Positions 44,386 to 55,900 of a DNA stretch of 64,000 bases are shown piece by piece (positions within the stretch are counted from its first letter, which is position 1; every line of letters starts with the position of its first letter). Source of the DNA: Odontesthes bonariensis (Eukaryota > Chordata > Actinopteri > Atheriniformes > Atherinopsidae). Under the pieces are notes generated by a model that searched no databases, was not told where the DNA came from, and worked only from the letters and a program-made list of their open reading frames with translations. A program made the position numbers and the translations under genes. The stretch is from the NCBI RefSeq assembly GCF_027942865.1, contig NC_134510.1, positions 21,321,209 to 21,385,208 of the forward strand, given 5' to 3'.

Positions 44386-44655
44386 TCAGTAATGGCCGCG
44401 GCCTCGGAAAGTCATGGCCGGTTGTGGCCGCGGCCAGAAAGTCATGGCCGGTCGTGGCCGCGGCGCGCTAGCCCTTGCTGCACTAACATCTAAATCGGTG
44501 ACGGCAGAGTATGCAGCCAAGCTCTCTGTGACCCGTTCAACCCGGTCACGGGCATCAGAATCGGATATATTGTTTGACTCCACCTGGGCAGCTAACTCTA
44601 ACAATGTTTGCGCAATCTCAGGGAGAGCCATGATCTGCGATGCGTCCATACAGCA
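44386..44655 (-). pseudogene. Exon-like ORF in right arm
   Basis: Minus-strand mate of 42821-43036 with the same M-D-A-S-Q-I start and near-identical sequence until the GC-rich block, which adds repeats of R-P-R-P-A-M-T-F. Coding status unknown. Confidence 0.4.
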
Positions 44656-44883
44656 AATGTGCACACCGCCCCCTACCGTAGCCTACATGATGGGTAGCAC
44701 GGTCAGCAGGCGTGACGTCACTCTCCTGCGCCGCTCAGATTGCTTTTTCGTTTTCGAATTGTGGGCAGTATTTTGCATGCAGACCACGAAAACAAAAAAG
44801 CAATGTCCGCTTTGTTTTCTTTTTTATTATGGCATAGAATGTGCAGTCTTGAAGAAGAAAATTGAAATGCAATAGGATGATTG

Positions 44884-45343
44884 TGTCACGCCCATGGACT
44901 CTTGTTTTTAGTTTCATGTTTTAGGTCATGTTTTTGAGTTTGAGTCCATGTTTAGTTTTCGGTTCATGTCTTAGTTTTCACTGCACCCTGTTTATTAGTT
45001 CACTCACTGCACCTGTTTATTCCCCTCCAGCTGCACCTTGTCCCCAATCACGCTCACTCACTATTTAAGTTCTCAGTCCTTTTTGTCCCTTGTGAGATTG
45101 TTACCCTTACCCATGATACCCCTACCTGACCTGCCTGCCTGCCTTGCTCCCCATGTTCCACGTTTTTGCCAAGTTAAGTATTTATTTATTTATCCGTGCA
45201 ATGTTTAGTTCCTTATTTTGTCAGTTTGGTTTTTTGAATCCGGCTTAGCCGCGCCTTTTTGTTGTTACTTTGTTTTTGGAAAATAAATCATCCTTTACCT
45301 TTGAAGTCCGTGTCCTCCCTTCACCCTCAACCCACACCTGACA
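44884..45343 (+). mobile_element. Solo LTR, probably Ty3/Gypsy type
   Basis: 460 bases from TGTCACGCCC to CACCTGACA, bounded TG...CA. GATTG is duplicated at 44879-44883 and 45344-45348; the left arm and the second right-arm copy show the uninterrupted site. It contains a CTATTTAAG box near 45061 and AAATAAATCA near 45284. A 5-base duplication fits Ty3/Gypsy. Orientation is taken from these signals. Confidence 0.85.
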
Positions 45344-45450
45344 GATTGATTAGTAATTTTATTTATGAGTCAAATAATGCAGCCACATTCTTAAAATGAA
45401 AAAGCATTTCTGCAAATGCATTTGAATTTTCAATTTTTACATTTCAAATT

Positions 45451-48400
45451 CTCCCCCTTGAGCTGTCACCTTACCGTGGTGGGGGAGTTTGCGTGCCCCA
45501 ATGAGTCTGGGAGCTATGTTGTCTGGGGCTTTAAGCCCCTGGTAGGGTCACCCATGGCAAACTAATCCTAGATGAGGGACCAGACAAAGAACAGCTCATA
45601 AAACCCCTATGATGAATAATACTTTTGGACACCGTGTTCCCTTGCCCGGACGCGGGTCACCGGGGCCTCCCCCTGGAGCCAGGCCCAGGGGTGGGGCCCG
45701 CCGGCGAGCGCCTGGTGGCCGGGTCTGTGCCTGTGGAGCTCGGTCGGGCACAGCCCGAAGAAACGACACGGGTCCCCCTTCCGACAGGCTCACCACCCGT
45801 GGGAGGGGCCATGGGGGTCGGGTGCAGTGTGAGCTGGGCGGCAGCCGAAGGCAGGGACCTTGGCGGTCTGATCCTCGGCTACTGAAGCTGGCTCTTGGGA
45901 CGTGGAACGTCACCTCTCTGCTGGGGAAGGAGCCTGAGCTGGTGCGCGAGGCTGAGCGGTTCCGGCTAGATATAGTCGGACTCACCTAGACGCATGGCGT
46001 AGATGAGAAGGTAGCCTCCCTCCGCCTTAGGGTGGGGGGACGGGTCCTGACTGTTGTTTGTGCTTATGCACCGAACGGCAGTTCAGAGTACCCACCCTTT
46101 TTGGAGTCCCTGGAGGAGGCACTAGAGAGTGCTCCTCCGGGAGACTCCCTCGTCCTGCTGGGGGACTTCATTGCTCACGTGGGCAATGACAGTGAGACCT
46201 GGAGGGGCGTGATTGGGAGGAACGGCCCCCCCGATCTGAATCAGAGCGGTGTTTTGTTGTTGGACTTCTATGCTCGTCACGGACTGTCCATAACGAACAC
46301 CATGTTCAGGCATAAGGGTGTCCATATGTGCACTTGGCACCAGGACACCCTAGGCCACAGCTCGATGATCGACTTTGTGGTTGTATCGTCGGACTTGCGG
46401 CCGTATGTCCTGGACACTCGGGTGAAGAGAGGGGCGGAGCTGTCAACTGATCACCACCTGGTGGTGAGTTGGCTCCGCTGGTGGAGGAGGAAGCCGGTCA
46501 GACCTGGCAGGCCCAAACGTATTGTGAGGGTCTGTTGGGAACGGCTGGCGGAATCCCCTGTAAGGAGGAGTTTCAACTCCCACCTCCGGCAGAGCTTCAA
46601 CCATGTCCCGGGGGAGGTGGGGGACATTGAGCCCGAATGGGCCATGTTCCGTGCCTCCATTGTTGAGGCGTTCGACTGGAGCTGTGGCCGTAAGGTGGTT
46701 GGTGCCTGTCGTGGCGGCAATCCCCGAACCCGCTGGTGGACCCCAGTGGTGAGGGAAGCCGTCAAGCTGAAGAAGGAGTCCTATTGGGTCTTTTTGGCCA
46801 GTGGGACTCTGGAAGCAGTTGATGGGTACCGACAGGCCAAGCGGAACGCAGCCTCGGCGGTTGCTGAGGCAAAAACTCGGGCTTGGGAGGAGTTCGGGGA
46901 GGCCATGGAGAACGACTTCCGGACGGCCTCGAGGAGATTCTGGTCCACCATCCGACGGCTCAGGGGGGGAAAGCGGTGCACCATCAACACCGTGTATGGT
47001 GAGGGCGGGGCTCTGCTGACTTCAACTAGGGACGTCGTGAGTCGGTGGAGGAAATACTTCGAGGGCCTCCTCAATCCTACCGACACGTCTTCCGATGAGG
47101 AAGCAGAGTTGGGGAGCACGGACGTGGGGCCTCCCATTTCTGGGGCTGAGGTTGCCGAGGTGGTTAAAAAACTCCTCGGTGGCAAGGCCCCGGGGGTGGA
47201 TGAGGTCCGTCCTGAGTTCCTCAAGGCTCTGGATGTTGTGGGGCTGTCTTGGTTGACACGCCTCTGCAGCATCGCGTGGACATCGGGGGCAGTGCCTCTG
47301 GACTGGCAGATCGGGGTGGGGGTCCCCCTCTTTAAAAAGGGGGACCGGAGGGTGTGTTCCAACTATAGGGGGATCACACTCCTCAGCCTCCCTGGTAAGG
47401 TCTTTTCGGGGGTACTGGAGAGGAGGATCCGCCGGATAGTCGAATCTCGGATTCAGGAGGTCCAGTGTGGTTTTTGTCCTGGCCGTGGAACAGTGGACCA
47501 GCTGTATACCCTCCGCAGGATCCTGGAGGGAGCATGGGAGTTCGCCCAACCGGTCTACATGTGTTTTGTGGACTTGGAGAAGGCGTTCGACCGTGTCCCT
47601 CGGGGACTCTTGTGGGGGGTGCTCCGGGAGTATGGAGTGCCCGATTCCTTGATATGGGCTGTTCGGTCTCTGTATGACCGGTGTCAGAGTTTGGTCCGCA
47701 TTGCCGGCAGTAAGTCGGACATGTTTCCTGTGAGGGTTGGACTCCGTCAGGGCTGCCCTTTGTCACCGATTCTGTTCATAATTTTTAGGCGCCGCCAGGG
47801 CGTTGAGGGGGTCCGGTTTGGCGACCTCAGAATCGGGTCTCTGCTTTTTGCGGACGATGTGGTTCTGTTGGCGTCGTCGGGCTGTGACCTTCAGCTCTCA
47901 CTGGAGCGGTTCGCAGCCGAGTGTGAAGCGGCTGGGATGAGAATCAGCACCTCCAAATCCGAGACCATGATCTTCGGCCGGAAAAGGGTGGAATGCTCTC
48001 TCCGGGTCGGGAATGAGATCCTTCCCCAAGTGGAGGAGTTCAAGTATCTCGGGGTCTTGTTCACGAGTGAGGGACGAATGGAGCAGGAGATTGACAGGCG
48101 GATTGGTGCGGCGTCTGCAGTGATGCGGGCTCTGCACCGGCCCGTCGTGGTGAAGAAGGAGCTGAGCCAGAAGGCGAAGCTCTCAATTTACCGGTCAATC
48201 TATGTTCCTACCCTAACCTTAGGTCACGAGCTGTGGGTAGTGACCGAAAGAACGAGATCGCGAATACAAGCAGCCGAAATGAGTTTCCTCCGCAGGGTGT
48301 CTGGGCTCTCCCTTAGAGATAGGGTGAGAAGCTCGGTCATCCGGGAGGGGCTCAGAGTAGAACCGCTGCTCCTCCGCATCGAGAGGAGTCAGATGAGGTG

Positions 48401-48666
48401 GCTCGGGCATCTGGTGAGAATGCCTCCTGGACGCCTCCCTGGTGAGGTGTTCCGGGCCCGTCCCACTGGGAGGAGGCCCCGGGGAAGACCCAGGACACGT
48501 TGGAGAGACTATGTTTCTCGACTGGCCTGGGAACGCCTCGGGGTCCCCCCAGAAGAGCTGGAGGAAGTGGCCGGGGACAGGGACGTCTGGGTCTCTTTGC
48601 TCAAGCTGTAGCCCTCGCGACCCGATCCCCGGACCAGCGGAAGATAATGGATGGATGGATGGATGG
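45451..48666 (+). mobile_element. RTE/Rex3-like LINE, nearly full length
   Basis: Flanked by a 12-base duplication ACATTTCAAATT (45439-45450, 48667-48678) and ending in a GATG repeat, typical of Rex3/RTE LINEs of fish. It starts with CTCCCCCTTGAGCTGTCACC, the usual 5' end of this fish family. One ORF covers endonuclease and reverse transcriptase but has an in-frame stop at 45987-45989 and small internal losses. Confidence 0.93.
45609..48611 (+). pseudogene. RTE ORF: endonuclease plus reverse transcriptase
   Basis: Same frame from 45609, broken by TAG at 45987-45989. The first part has LALGTWNVTSLLGKEPELV, the start of the AP endonuclease. After the stop a piece seems missing, since [10 protein letters not shown] follows at once. 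From 46032 it is open for 859 codons: [29 protein letters not shown] (endonuclease), then [42 protein letters not shown] (catalytic aspartates present) and a C-terminal [11 protein letters not shown] tail. The block after PILFIIF looks shortened by several residues. Probably inactive, but the polymerase half is well preserved. Confidence 0.9.
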
Positions 48667-50385
48667 ACATTTCAAATTGAATTTTGGTATCTATTTGCTG
48701 AGGCATATTTTGAAAATTAAATCTCTAATGTCTTTGTCCTTTTCATTTTAATTAAGTGAAAGAATGAGCAGTCTTGAAGAAGAAAATTGAAATGCAAATA
48801 GGATGATTGATTAGTAATTTTATTTATGAGTCAAATAATGCAGCCACATTCTTAAAATGAGAAAGCATTTCTGCAAATCCATTTGAATTTGAATTTTGAT
48901 CACGATTTGCTTCCATAAAGAAGAAGGTCAGAGGTAACTCTAGATCTCTAACTCTCGCTCTCCTTTGAACAGGCTACTACTGTCTGTATGAGATTCTTTT
49001 TTTGATTCCACGGTCTCAAATGCGACGCGCTTATCTTCGGCATTTAGTTTCAGAATGAATTGCATCACTTACGGCGAGGACGTGGTTCCCTCACCAGCTG
49101 TCAGACGAGTCTCTCCGTTTCTAGCATTTAAACTTGAGTGTTGACAAGCTGCTGATAGAAGTTGGATATGAAATGCTTTTATACAACCCCAACCACACGC
49201 CATGGCGGATATTTCAAAGGCTGCACATCGGCAAATTAATATTTTGAAAACGGCTGTGAAAAATAACACATTGAAGGAAATACTGGCCGATTCCAGCATT
49301 TATGTAACCTCCAGTGTATCCCACTGCAACGTTACATTGTTCTCACTCCAAATACTGACGCTCATGTAAACACTGTCTGCTTTTAAATCAGGCGCTTAAG
49401 ATTATTCTGCTCGTTGCCATAAGGCAGACATTGAGATTTGACAAGACACTAAGTGCTGTATACTTTCTTTAACCGAAAAAAAAAGAGACTTTAAAGGCTG
49501 CATCCATCGTTTTTTTTTCCCACGATTTATTTATTTGATTTTTTTTTTCCTGCTTGGAAATGAGACTGATCAAAGAGGCCTGCAGTTTCCCCGCATTGCT
49601 TGCAGGGTACAGATTAACACATGTCAGAGCAATTAAACCAAACGCACCTGCGGGTAAACGGAGGGGAGCGCGATCCCGCAGGTGTCATTCTTAATTGAGC
49701 ACTTTTCAGACGGGTCAGCCTTTGTGAGACTAAGGGACAATAATGTTTTGTACCGATTATGACACGGAAGCGGCCTGCATGGTAAAGTAAGTTCATCCTG
49801 TGGAAATTGTTGCCCTTTTTTTTTCTTTTTTCTTTTTTTTTTTTCACATTTTCAAACACGTTAACCTTTTGCTGTCATTAACATGTCTGTGGTGGCATAT
49901 GTTTGAATAAGCAGGCCTTAGCTATACAATCTCAAATCCCCATTTTTACATTTGTTGCTTTGATTTTTTTTCCCCCCTTTTTTTTTATAAAAAAAAAATC
50001 TTTAAAGGTGAAACTGACAAAAACATGTCAGGGTTGTATCTCATTTGTTTGAGTAAATCATATTTATCAATTGGCACTGTTACTTTAGGCATATAGATAT
50101 CTTTATCCTAAGATTTGTGTGAACCGCAGAGAAACTGGGGTTAATTTAAGCAATGTCAGTTAAATTCATTATAACTTGCTGATTACTTTCTATAGGCTTA
50201 ATATTAGCCGGTATAGACACTTTTTTCCTGAGTACAAATGGGGATTTGAAGGTATTCTGCACACTCTGTATTGTGAATTTGCTCTACCCTCTCTTTAATG
50301 TTGACAGAGCAAACATGCTCTGACGCAACTAACTGTTCATTTCTTATGAAGACTGATCTTCTTTTCTTTTCTTTTTTTTGTACAG

Positions 50386-50409
50386 TTTCATCCACAGATG
50401 ACGACAACG
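50386..50409 (+). other. Possible microexon 1
   Basis: 24 bases after a T-rich tract and TACAG, followed by GTGGGT. In phase 1 it encodes S-S-T-D-D-D-N. Symmetric with the next segment. Host gene unknown. Confidence 0.25.
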
Positions 50410-50621
50410 GTGGGTATGATTCAAGATGAAGCTTAGAGCAGTCAAATTATTTGTGAAATTAGAAAAAAGAAGGAAACTTGTAGCAGGCATGCACATTGAT
50501 ACAGACACCAAACTGACTAAAGTCCAGACTGAAGCTTTAAAACCTGCTGAGAAGCTACGAAATGATTAGAACTCTCTGGCTGTGAATTAATCTACCTCTT
50601 TTTTTTTTGTCTTCCTACCAG

Positions 50622-50645
50622 ACTTTGACAGCGCTTTTCATTACG
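50622..50645 (+). other. Possible microexon 2
   Basis: 24 bases after a T-run and CTACCAG, followed by GTAAGT. In phase 1 it encodes D-F-D-S-A-F-H-Y. Acidic and aromatic composition resembles the tiny symmetric exons of CD99-like proteins, but this is only a guess. Confidence 0.25.
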
Positions 50646-51089
50646 GTAAGTGCTGAGCACGCAAACAGTGTTCTTTTAATGGGTCGACGCTCTTTGCAGG
50701 AAACATCTGGGAGGGTGAGACGGGTTAGCATTTGTCTCTTGTTTTTCCAGAGGTGATGGAAAAACGTCACCCACCGGTCCAGCTTCTGGAGTAGCAAACC
50801 AGGATAATACCAAGCTGTAGTCCTGTCGCTCAGTTGGCCTACGGACGAACTGCTGAGCGGAAGTTTATCCACGACTGTGAGGTGGCTAAGAAAATAGTTT
50901 GAGCATGAACGAGCTGCCAAATAAAACACGACAGAAGCAACTTTTCGCAACAAAATTTTATATGGATTACCAGTGCCCACCAGTAACCACTCCGGTGAGT
51001 TGATGATTTTGAAAACGGACGTTTATGGTGCTTTTACGGACCTTTTAGGACATGCACATGACTTGTCATTCTGAAGCAGGTTGAGATGA

Positions 51090-51565
51090 TCGGGGGATCG
51101 GGTCGCGGGGGCAGCAGCTTGAGCAAAGAGACCCAGATGTCCCTGTCCCCGGCCACTTCCTCCAGCTCTTCTGGGGGGACCCCGAGGCGTTCCCAGGCCA
51201 GCCGAGAAACATAGTCTCTCCAACGTGTCCTGGGTCTTCCCCGGGGCCTCCTCCCAGTGGGACGGGCCCGGAACACCTCACCAGGAGGCATTCTCACCAG
51301 ATGCCCGAGCCACCTCATCTGACTCCTCTCGATGCGGAGGAGCAGCGGTTCTACTCTGAGCCCCTCCCGGATGACCGAGCTTCTCACCCTATCTCTAAGG
51401 GAGAGCCCAGACACCCTGCGGAGGAAACTCATTTCGGCCGCTTGTATTTGCGATCTCGTTCTTTCGGTCACTACCCACAGCTCGTGACCTTAGGTTAGGG
51501 TAGGAACATAGATTGACCGGTAAATCGAGAGCTTCGCCTTCTGGCTCAGCTCCTTCTTCACCACA
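51090..51565 (-). mobile_element. 5'-truncated RTE/Rex3-like LINE at duplication edge
   Basis: Minus-strand copy of the last 480 or so bases of the RTE family (compare 48135-48640). The encoded C-terminus has [16 protein letters not shown] and [13 protein letters not shown]. Homology of copy B to copy A begins directly at its right edge (51566). Confidence 0.88.
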
Positions 51566-52949
51566 AGGACACACCTTTACCTAAATCCAGCTCGATGAAT
51601 GAATGATTACATAAATACAATCCCTAAAACAAGTTCACTGCCGTGCCCAAGACCTCATGAACACCAATTAAATATTTGAGCTCTGCTGACACTCTAATGC
51701 AAACTTTTGTAAGCCAAGTTTTATTTACTTTCTCTGTCCCGAGTGGTTTTTGCACCCTCAATTACACGCTGTCACTCTTTGGGCGTCACACAAAGCCAAC
51801 AGAATCCACCTGTTTAGCCCAGCTACTCCCATTCTACTGAAATGTTGGCTTAATATTCAACGCATCAGTTACTCAGAATATTAGGGCCATTTTACAAGCT
51901 GGATACAGGACACGTGTGAGAGCCATACAGGATTCTGAGAAGAAAGTGTGGTTTTTATCGCGTGATACTTAAAATCTAGTGATACAATGCACCTGTGTCT
52001 GATAAAGAGAACTCAAGACATAAAGCATTCAAGGACATCTCAGAAGTAAGAGAAATGAAGATACAGAGGAAAAATAAACGTGCAATTTCAATTTGTGAAA
52101 ATGTTAGTATTTAACAGTTACTATTTGCAAAAATGGAGCTTCATGGTAGCCGATTTTGTACCGTTATGGAAATCTAATAAAATGTCCATTCTCACTGAGC
52201 AAACTATCATTTTGAAATCTTAAATATATATTTAAACATTCATTCGTAAATATTCTGGTTTTTTTTATTTTTTAAGAGGCCCTCTTATCAAATTAGGACA
52301 TGTTACTTAAGAAAGTCTGAGCTAAGTTTAGATTAAGATAAGTTGTGAGTTTGGTCTTATTGCTCTCTTGCTTTTTCTAGACCAGCATGGATCATATTAT
52401 TTGGTTCTACCAGAACATACAACTAATAATCAGATCAACCTACATCCGACTGTTGTTGAATATCCCATGGCTCTACTTTTTTTTTTGCTGATGAAAAAAG
52501 CAATAAGACTGCTTTACACTGTATAAATTTTACTAGAGAAACAGCGTGAATGCATTTTTTTTCATAATTTGCCGTCAATAGATTTTCTGTTTAAGAGAAA
52601 AGCAACAAAAACTTGCTGTGGTTCTTTTTTTAAATTATTTTATTCTTTTTTCAGCCACGTCTACAGATGCTTCGACTACTTCATCAAAATTATTAGGAAA
52701 GCTGGTGATTCTTCGATGATTCCTGGAATAAATCATGGGAAAACATATCGCAGGGTGTGTTACATCGGTAGTTATTATGATTCATCCTATACATGTACTT
52801 TTTATTTGACTTCACACCTGTGTCAACATAAAACAGGACCTAAATGTCATTGTAAAGTTCTGCCTATATTTGTTTTAGTGGAACGGTATTGTTGGACTGT
52901 GAAGTTTTTTCATTGGTCAGTTTGCGTTTTTTGTGTGTGCCCATCAGTG

Positions 52950-52958
52950 TATAAAAGG
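52950..52958 (+). promoter_or_regulatory. TATA box of copy B
   Basis: TATAAAAGG 55 bases before the first CAG|GTAAGT donor (53004/53005). Same context as 2495 in copy A; the surrounding 150 bases are conserved between copies. Confidence 0.6.
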
Positions 52959-52979
52959 ATAAGACTGTGTAAAAAAATT

Positions 52980-55900
52980 ATTGAAATTGTATGCCTCTTG
53001 GCAGGTAAGTACTGTTAGGATGAAAGATTTTTGGGCTGTCTTGTCGAATGAATGCAATGATATCATCGAGATAATATAACTAATACAAATATTTTGATCA
53101 CTAAAATGAGAATTTCTCTATTTCAGCCATGGGAACCCTGTTGCTGCTTTGTGCTTTGGGGGCTTTACTGAGTTGTAAGTATAGTTTTACACATAGTTTT
53201 CTCTTTATTGTACAGTTTTTACTCATTGTTAAGAATCTGTCTTTGTCTTATTTACGATCAGTAATTTATTGTAGCAATGAAGAACTTTATAAAAGTTGTC
53301 AGACCCATTAGTTGAGAGCATTGTTGCGCAGCTATCCCAAGTGCTTGTGCGCGTGAGGCAGAATGCTAAACAGGCAAAGACTTTGAGAATGCAGCACATA
53401 AAGGATAACCATCTAAATTGAAATTTGCTTTTGTTGGGGATTGTATTTACCTTCAGCTGCTATTGAGTTGGAACTATAAAATCTGAATGGCTGAAACATG
53501 AGTGTAATCTAAATCCCCCAGGCTCTGACTGAGTGGTTTTCTCGCTGCAAATGCGCAGATATTGATAATATTTCCATTATGCAACTATAAAGTCTACGCA
53601 AGTGATTTATTGAGCACTGCTGAGAAGCAGTCAAGTGACTTTTCCATCTCTCACAGTGGTAATCAAGAAAAAAAAGCAATCCACTCATGTAGGCTAGCAT
53701 TCATCCCTGCCTTTTTATTTTAAAAAGGAGGCATTTTTCAGCAGCTTTCTCTTTGGTGTCATCTTGTTTCTTTGTACTATGTGTGCTATGTCTCACGCCA
53801 GTTTTTTTGTTATTTTTTTATATTTCCAGTTTGGGATTCCTTTTGATTGTCTTGGCACAAACTGCCTCTATAATTTACAAATGCTTTTCTGATATATTTT
53901 CAACTTGCAGAAAAGTTCTAAAGCCCAATTGTGTCACGATCCTTTACTTTAGGTAACTCTATACATTTTTTTTAAAAAGCTCTCCTTTTGACACGTTCTT
54001 CTGTCTCCTCGTTCCCTCCCCGTCTCTCAGGTCCATCCAGTGCTGGTTGGACAGGACGGGAGTTTGCTGCATCTTTCATGGAGAATTATGCTCCACGCTA
54101 TGACCATCCTCGTATGCAGCTTTACATCACTGCTGTTGAAGCAAATACTAAAGTGACAGTCAAAGTGCCTTCTTTAAATTTCACGCAAGAGAAATCGCTG
54201 AAAGCAGGAGAATCAGTGACCGTCAGTGTTCCTACTGCTGTTGAGATGTCCGGCTGTCAAAAGTCTCCCAACGTGGTGAGCATTGAAGCCTCAGCAGATG
54301 TGTCTGTAACCTCCTTTAACTACAAGCTTTACACAGCGGACACCGCTGTGGTATATCCGACCACTGAGTGGGGCACGGAATACTTCATTTTTACTCCTCC
54401 TGCAACCTCAAAAGGTTACTATAAGGAGTTTGCTGTGACAAATGGAAAAGTTAGCAACACAGTGGAGATTTTCCCTGAAGGGTCAATCAAATTCCAGGGT
54501 CGTGTTTATGGAAAAGGCAGCAAAATTACAATAGATCTCAAGCCGTATGAGAGTGTCCAGCTCCAGAGCGAGTATGACCTGTCTGGCAGCAGAGTTTCCT
54601 CCAAGCACCCTGTTGCTGTTTTCACAGGTCACACTTGTACCTGGTGTTTCTCAAAGTGCAATCATGTTTATGAGCAGCTTCTGCCAGCAAGCAAGTGGGG
54701 AACCAGCTTCATCATGCCCCCATTAAGCTTCCAGAGTAAATATGATAGCGTTTATCTCCTGGCCTCCCAACCTACCAGAGTTACTGTCAATATCGGCAGC
54801 CGTAAATCTGATTTCAGTTTGTCCAGGGGACAGATGAAGGAGCTCAACTACCACAATCCGGAGACACTGTTTATTCAATCTGATCATGGCATCCAGGTCC
54901 TTCTGCTCTTCAATGGTGTCGTCCGAGGCTGGTACCAATACTATGACCCATTTTTGATGACCATAATGTCCACAGACCGCTTTTGCTCTTCCTACTCGCT
55001 GAACGCTCTGGATGATTTTGATAACAAAGCCCTGATTGTGGCAAAAAATAGTGCAAAAGAAACGATGCGTTTTGATAGCAAAAACCTGCCACCAGCTGTT
55101 CAGTGGAAAGAGGTCACAGGGACAGATTTCTCCTGGGCAGAGATGTCCTACAAACAAGACCCTGGCAACAATATCCACAATGTGTCCAGCTCTGGCTCCA
55201 GCTTTGCTCTTTACAGTATAGGAGTCAGCCAGATGAATGGTTATGGTTCCCCAGCACAGTGTATACAACAAGGTAAGAGGCACACGGGAGTTCCCCAACC
55301 CCTCAAGATAAATATTTCACATAAATGAACCACTGTGATGCAAGCATTAATTTGTACTTTGTTTTCTAGGATCTTTGTCCTGCAGCAGTGTCACATGCAG
55401 TCTAAATGAGGTGTGTGAGATGAAAGGTGGCTCCCCCTCCTGTGTCCCCAAACCAGTGAAACCAAAGCTCGGTACCTGCTGGGCCATGGGAGATCCTCAC
55501 TATCGCACTTTCGACGGGCGACGCTTTGACTTTATGGGTACCTGCACTTATGTCATTGCTAAAAACTGTGGGAAGGACAACCATCTCACAGCCTTTGAGG
55601 TCCTGGCTCAGAATGAGAACAGAGGAAGCCGCAGAGTGTCATATGTTGCCCTGGTCATGGTGAAGGTGTATGGAATCACCATAACAGCCGTTCGGTCTGA
55701 AACAGGCCGTGTAAGGGTAAGGGGGTCATATTTTTGTCAGCAAATGATGATTATCGTTAACAATCTTGTAGAATCTGTTACATTTTTAATTATTTATTGT
55801 GCTTTTAGTTTTCATCATTTGTTTATATGACATATTGAAATGTAAAATCTCCTGTTTGTATTTGTGCAGATTGACAATACTTTGTGGAGCTTGCCCATTG

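Larger units (their letters stand above)
44313..48917. repeat. Right arm of giant inverted repeat
   Basis: Inverted copy of 41694-43135 carrying two later insertions: a solo LTR (44884-45343) and an RTE element (45451-48666). A GC-rich GGCCGCGGCC-bearing block at 44390-44470 is expanded relative to the left arm. Confidence 0.9.
48918..51089. other. Unassigned spacer before duplicate B
   Basis: About 2.2 kb not matching the flank of copy A. Long T-runs occur at 49505-49550, 49815-49845 and 49965-50000. Two 24-base exon-like segments are noted at 50386 and 50622. Otherwise no supported feature. Confidence 0.5.

Noticed and set aside
46781..47766. Minus-strand frames of 127-193 codons
   Set aside because: Shadows of the RTE reverse transcriptase ORF in GC-rich sequence.
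52569..53018. 149-codon plus-strand frame upstream of copy B start
   Set aside because: It runs through the TATA box and 5' untranslated exon, and the same frame has stops in copy A (2438); not coding.
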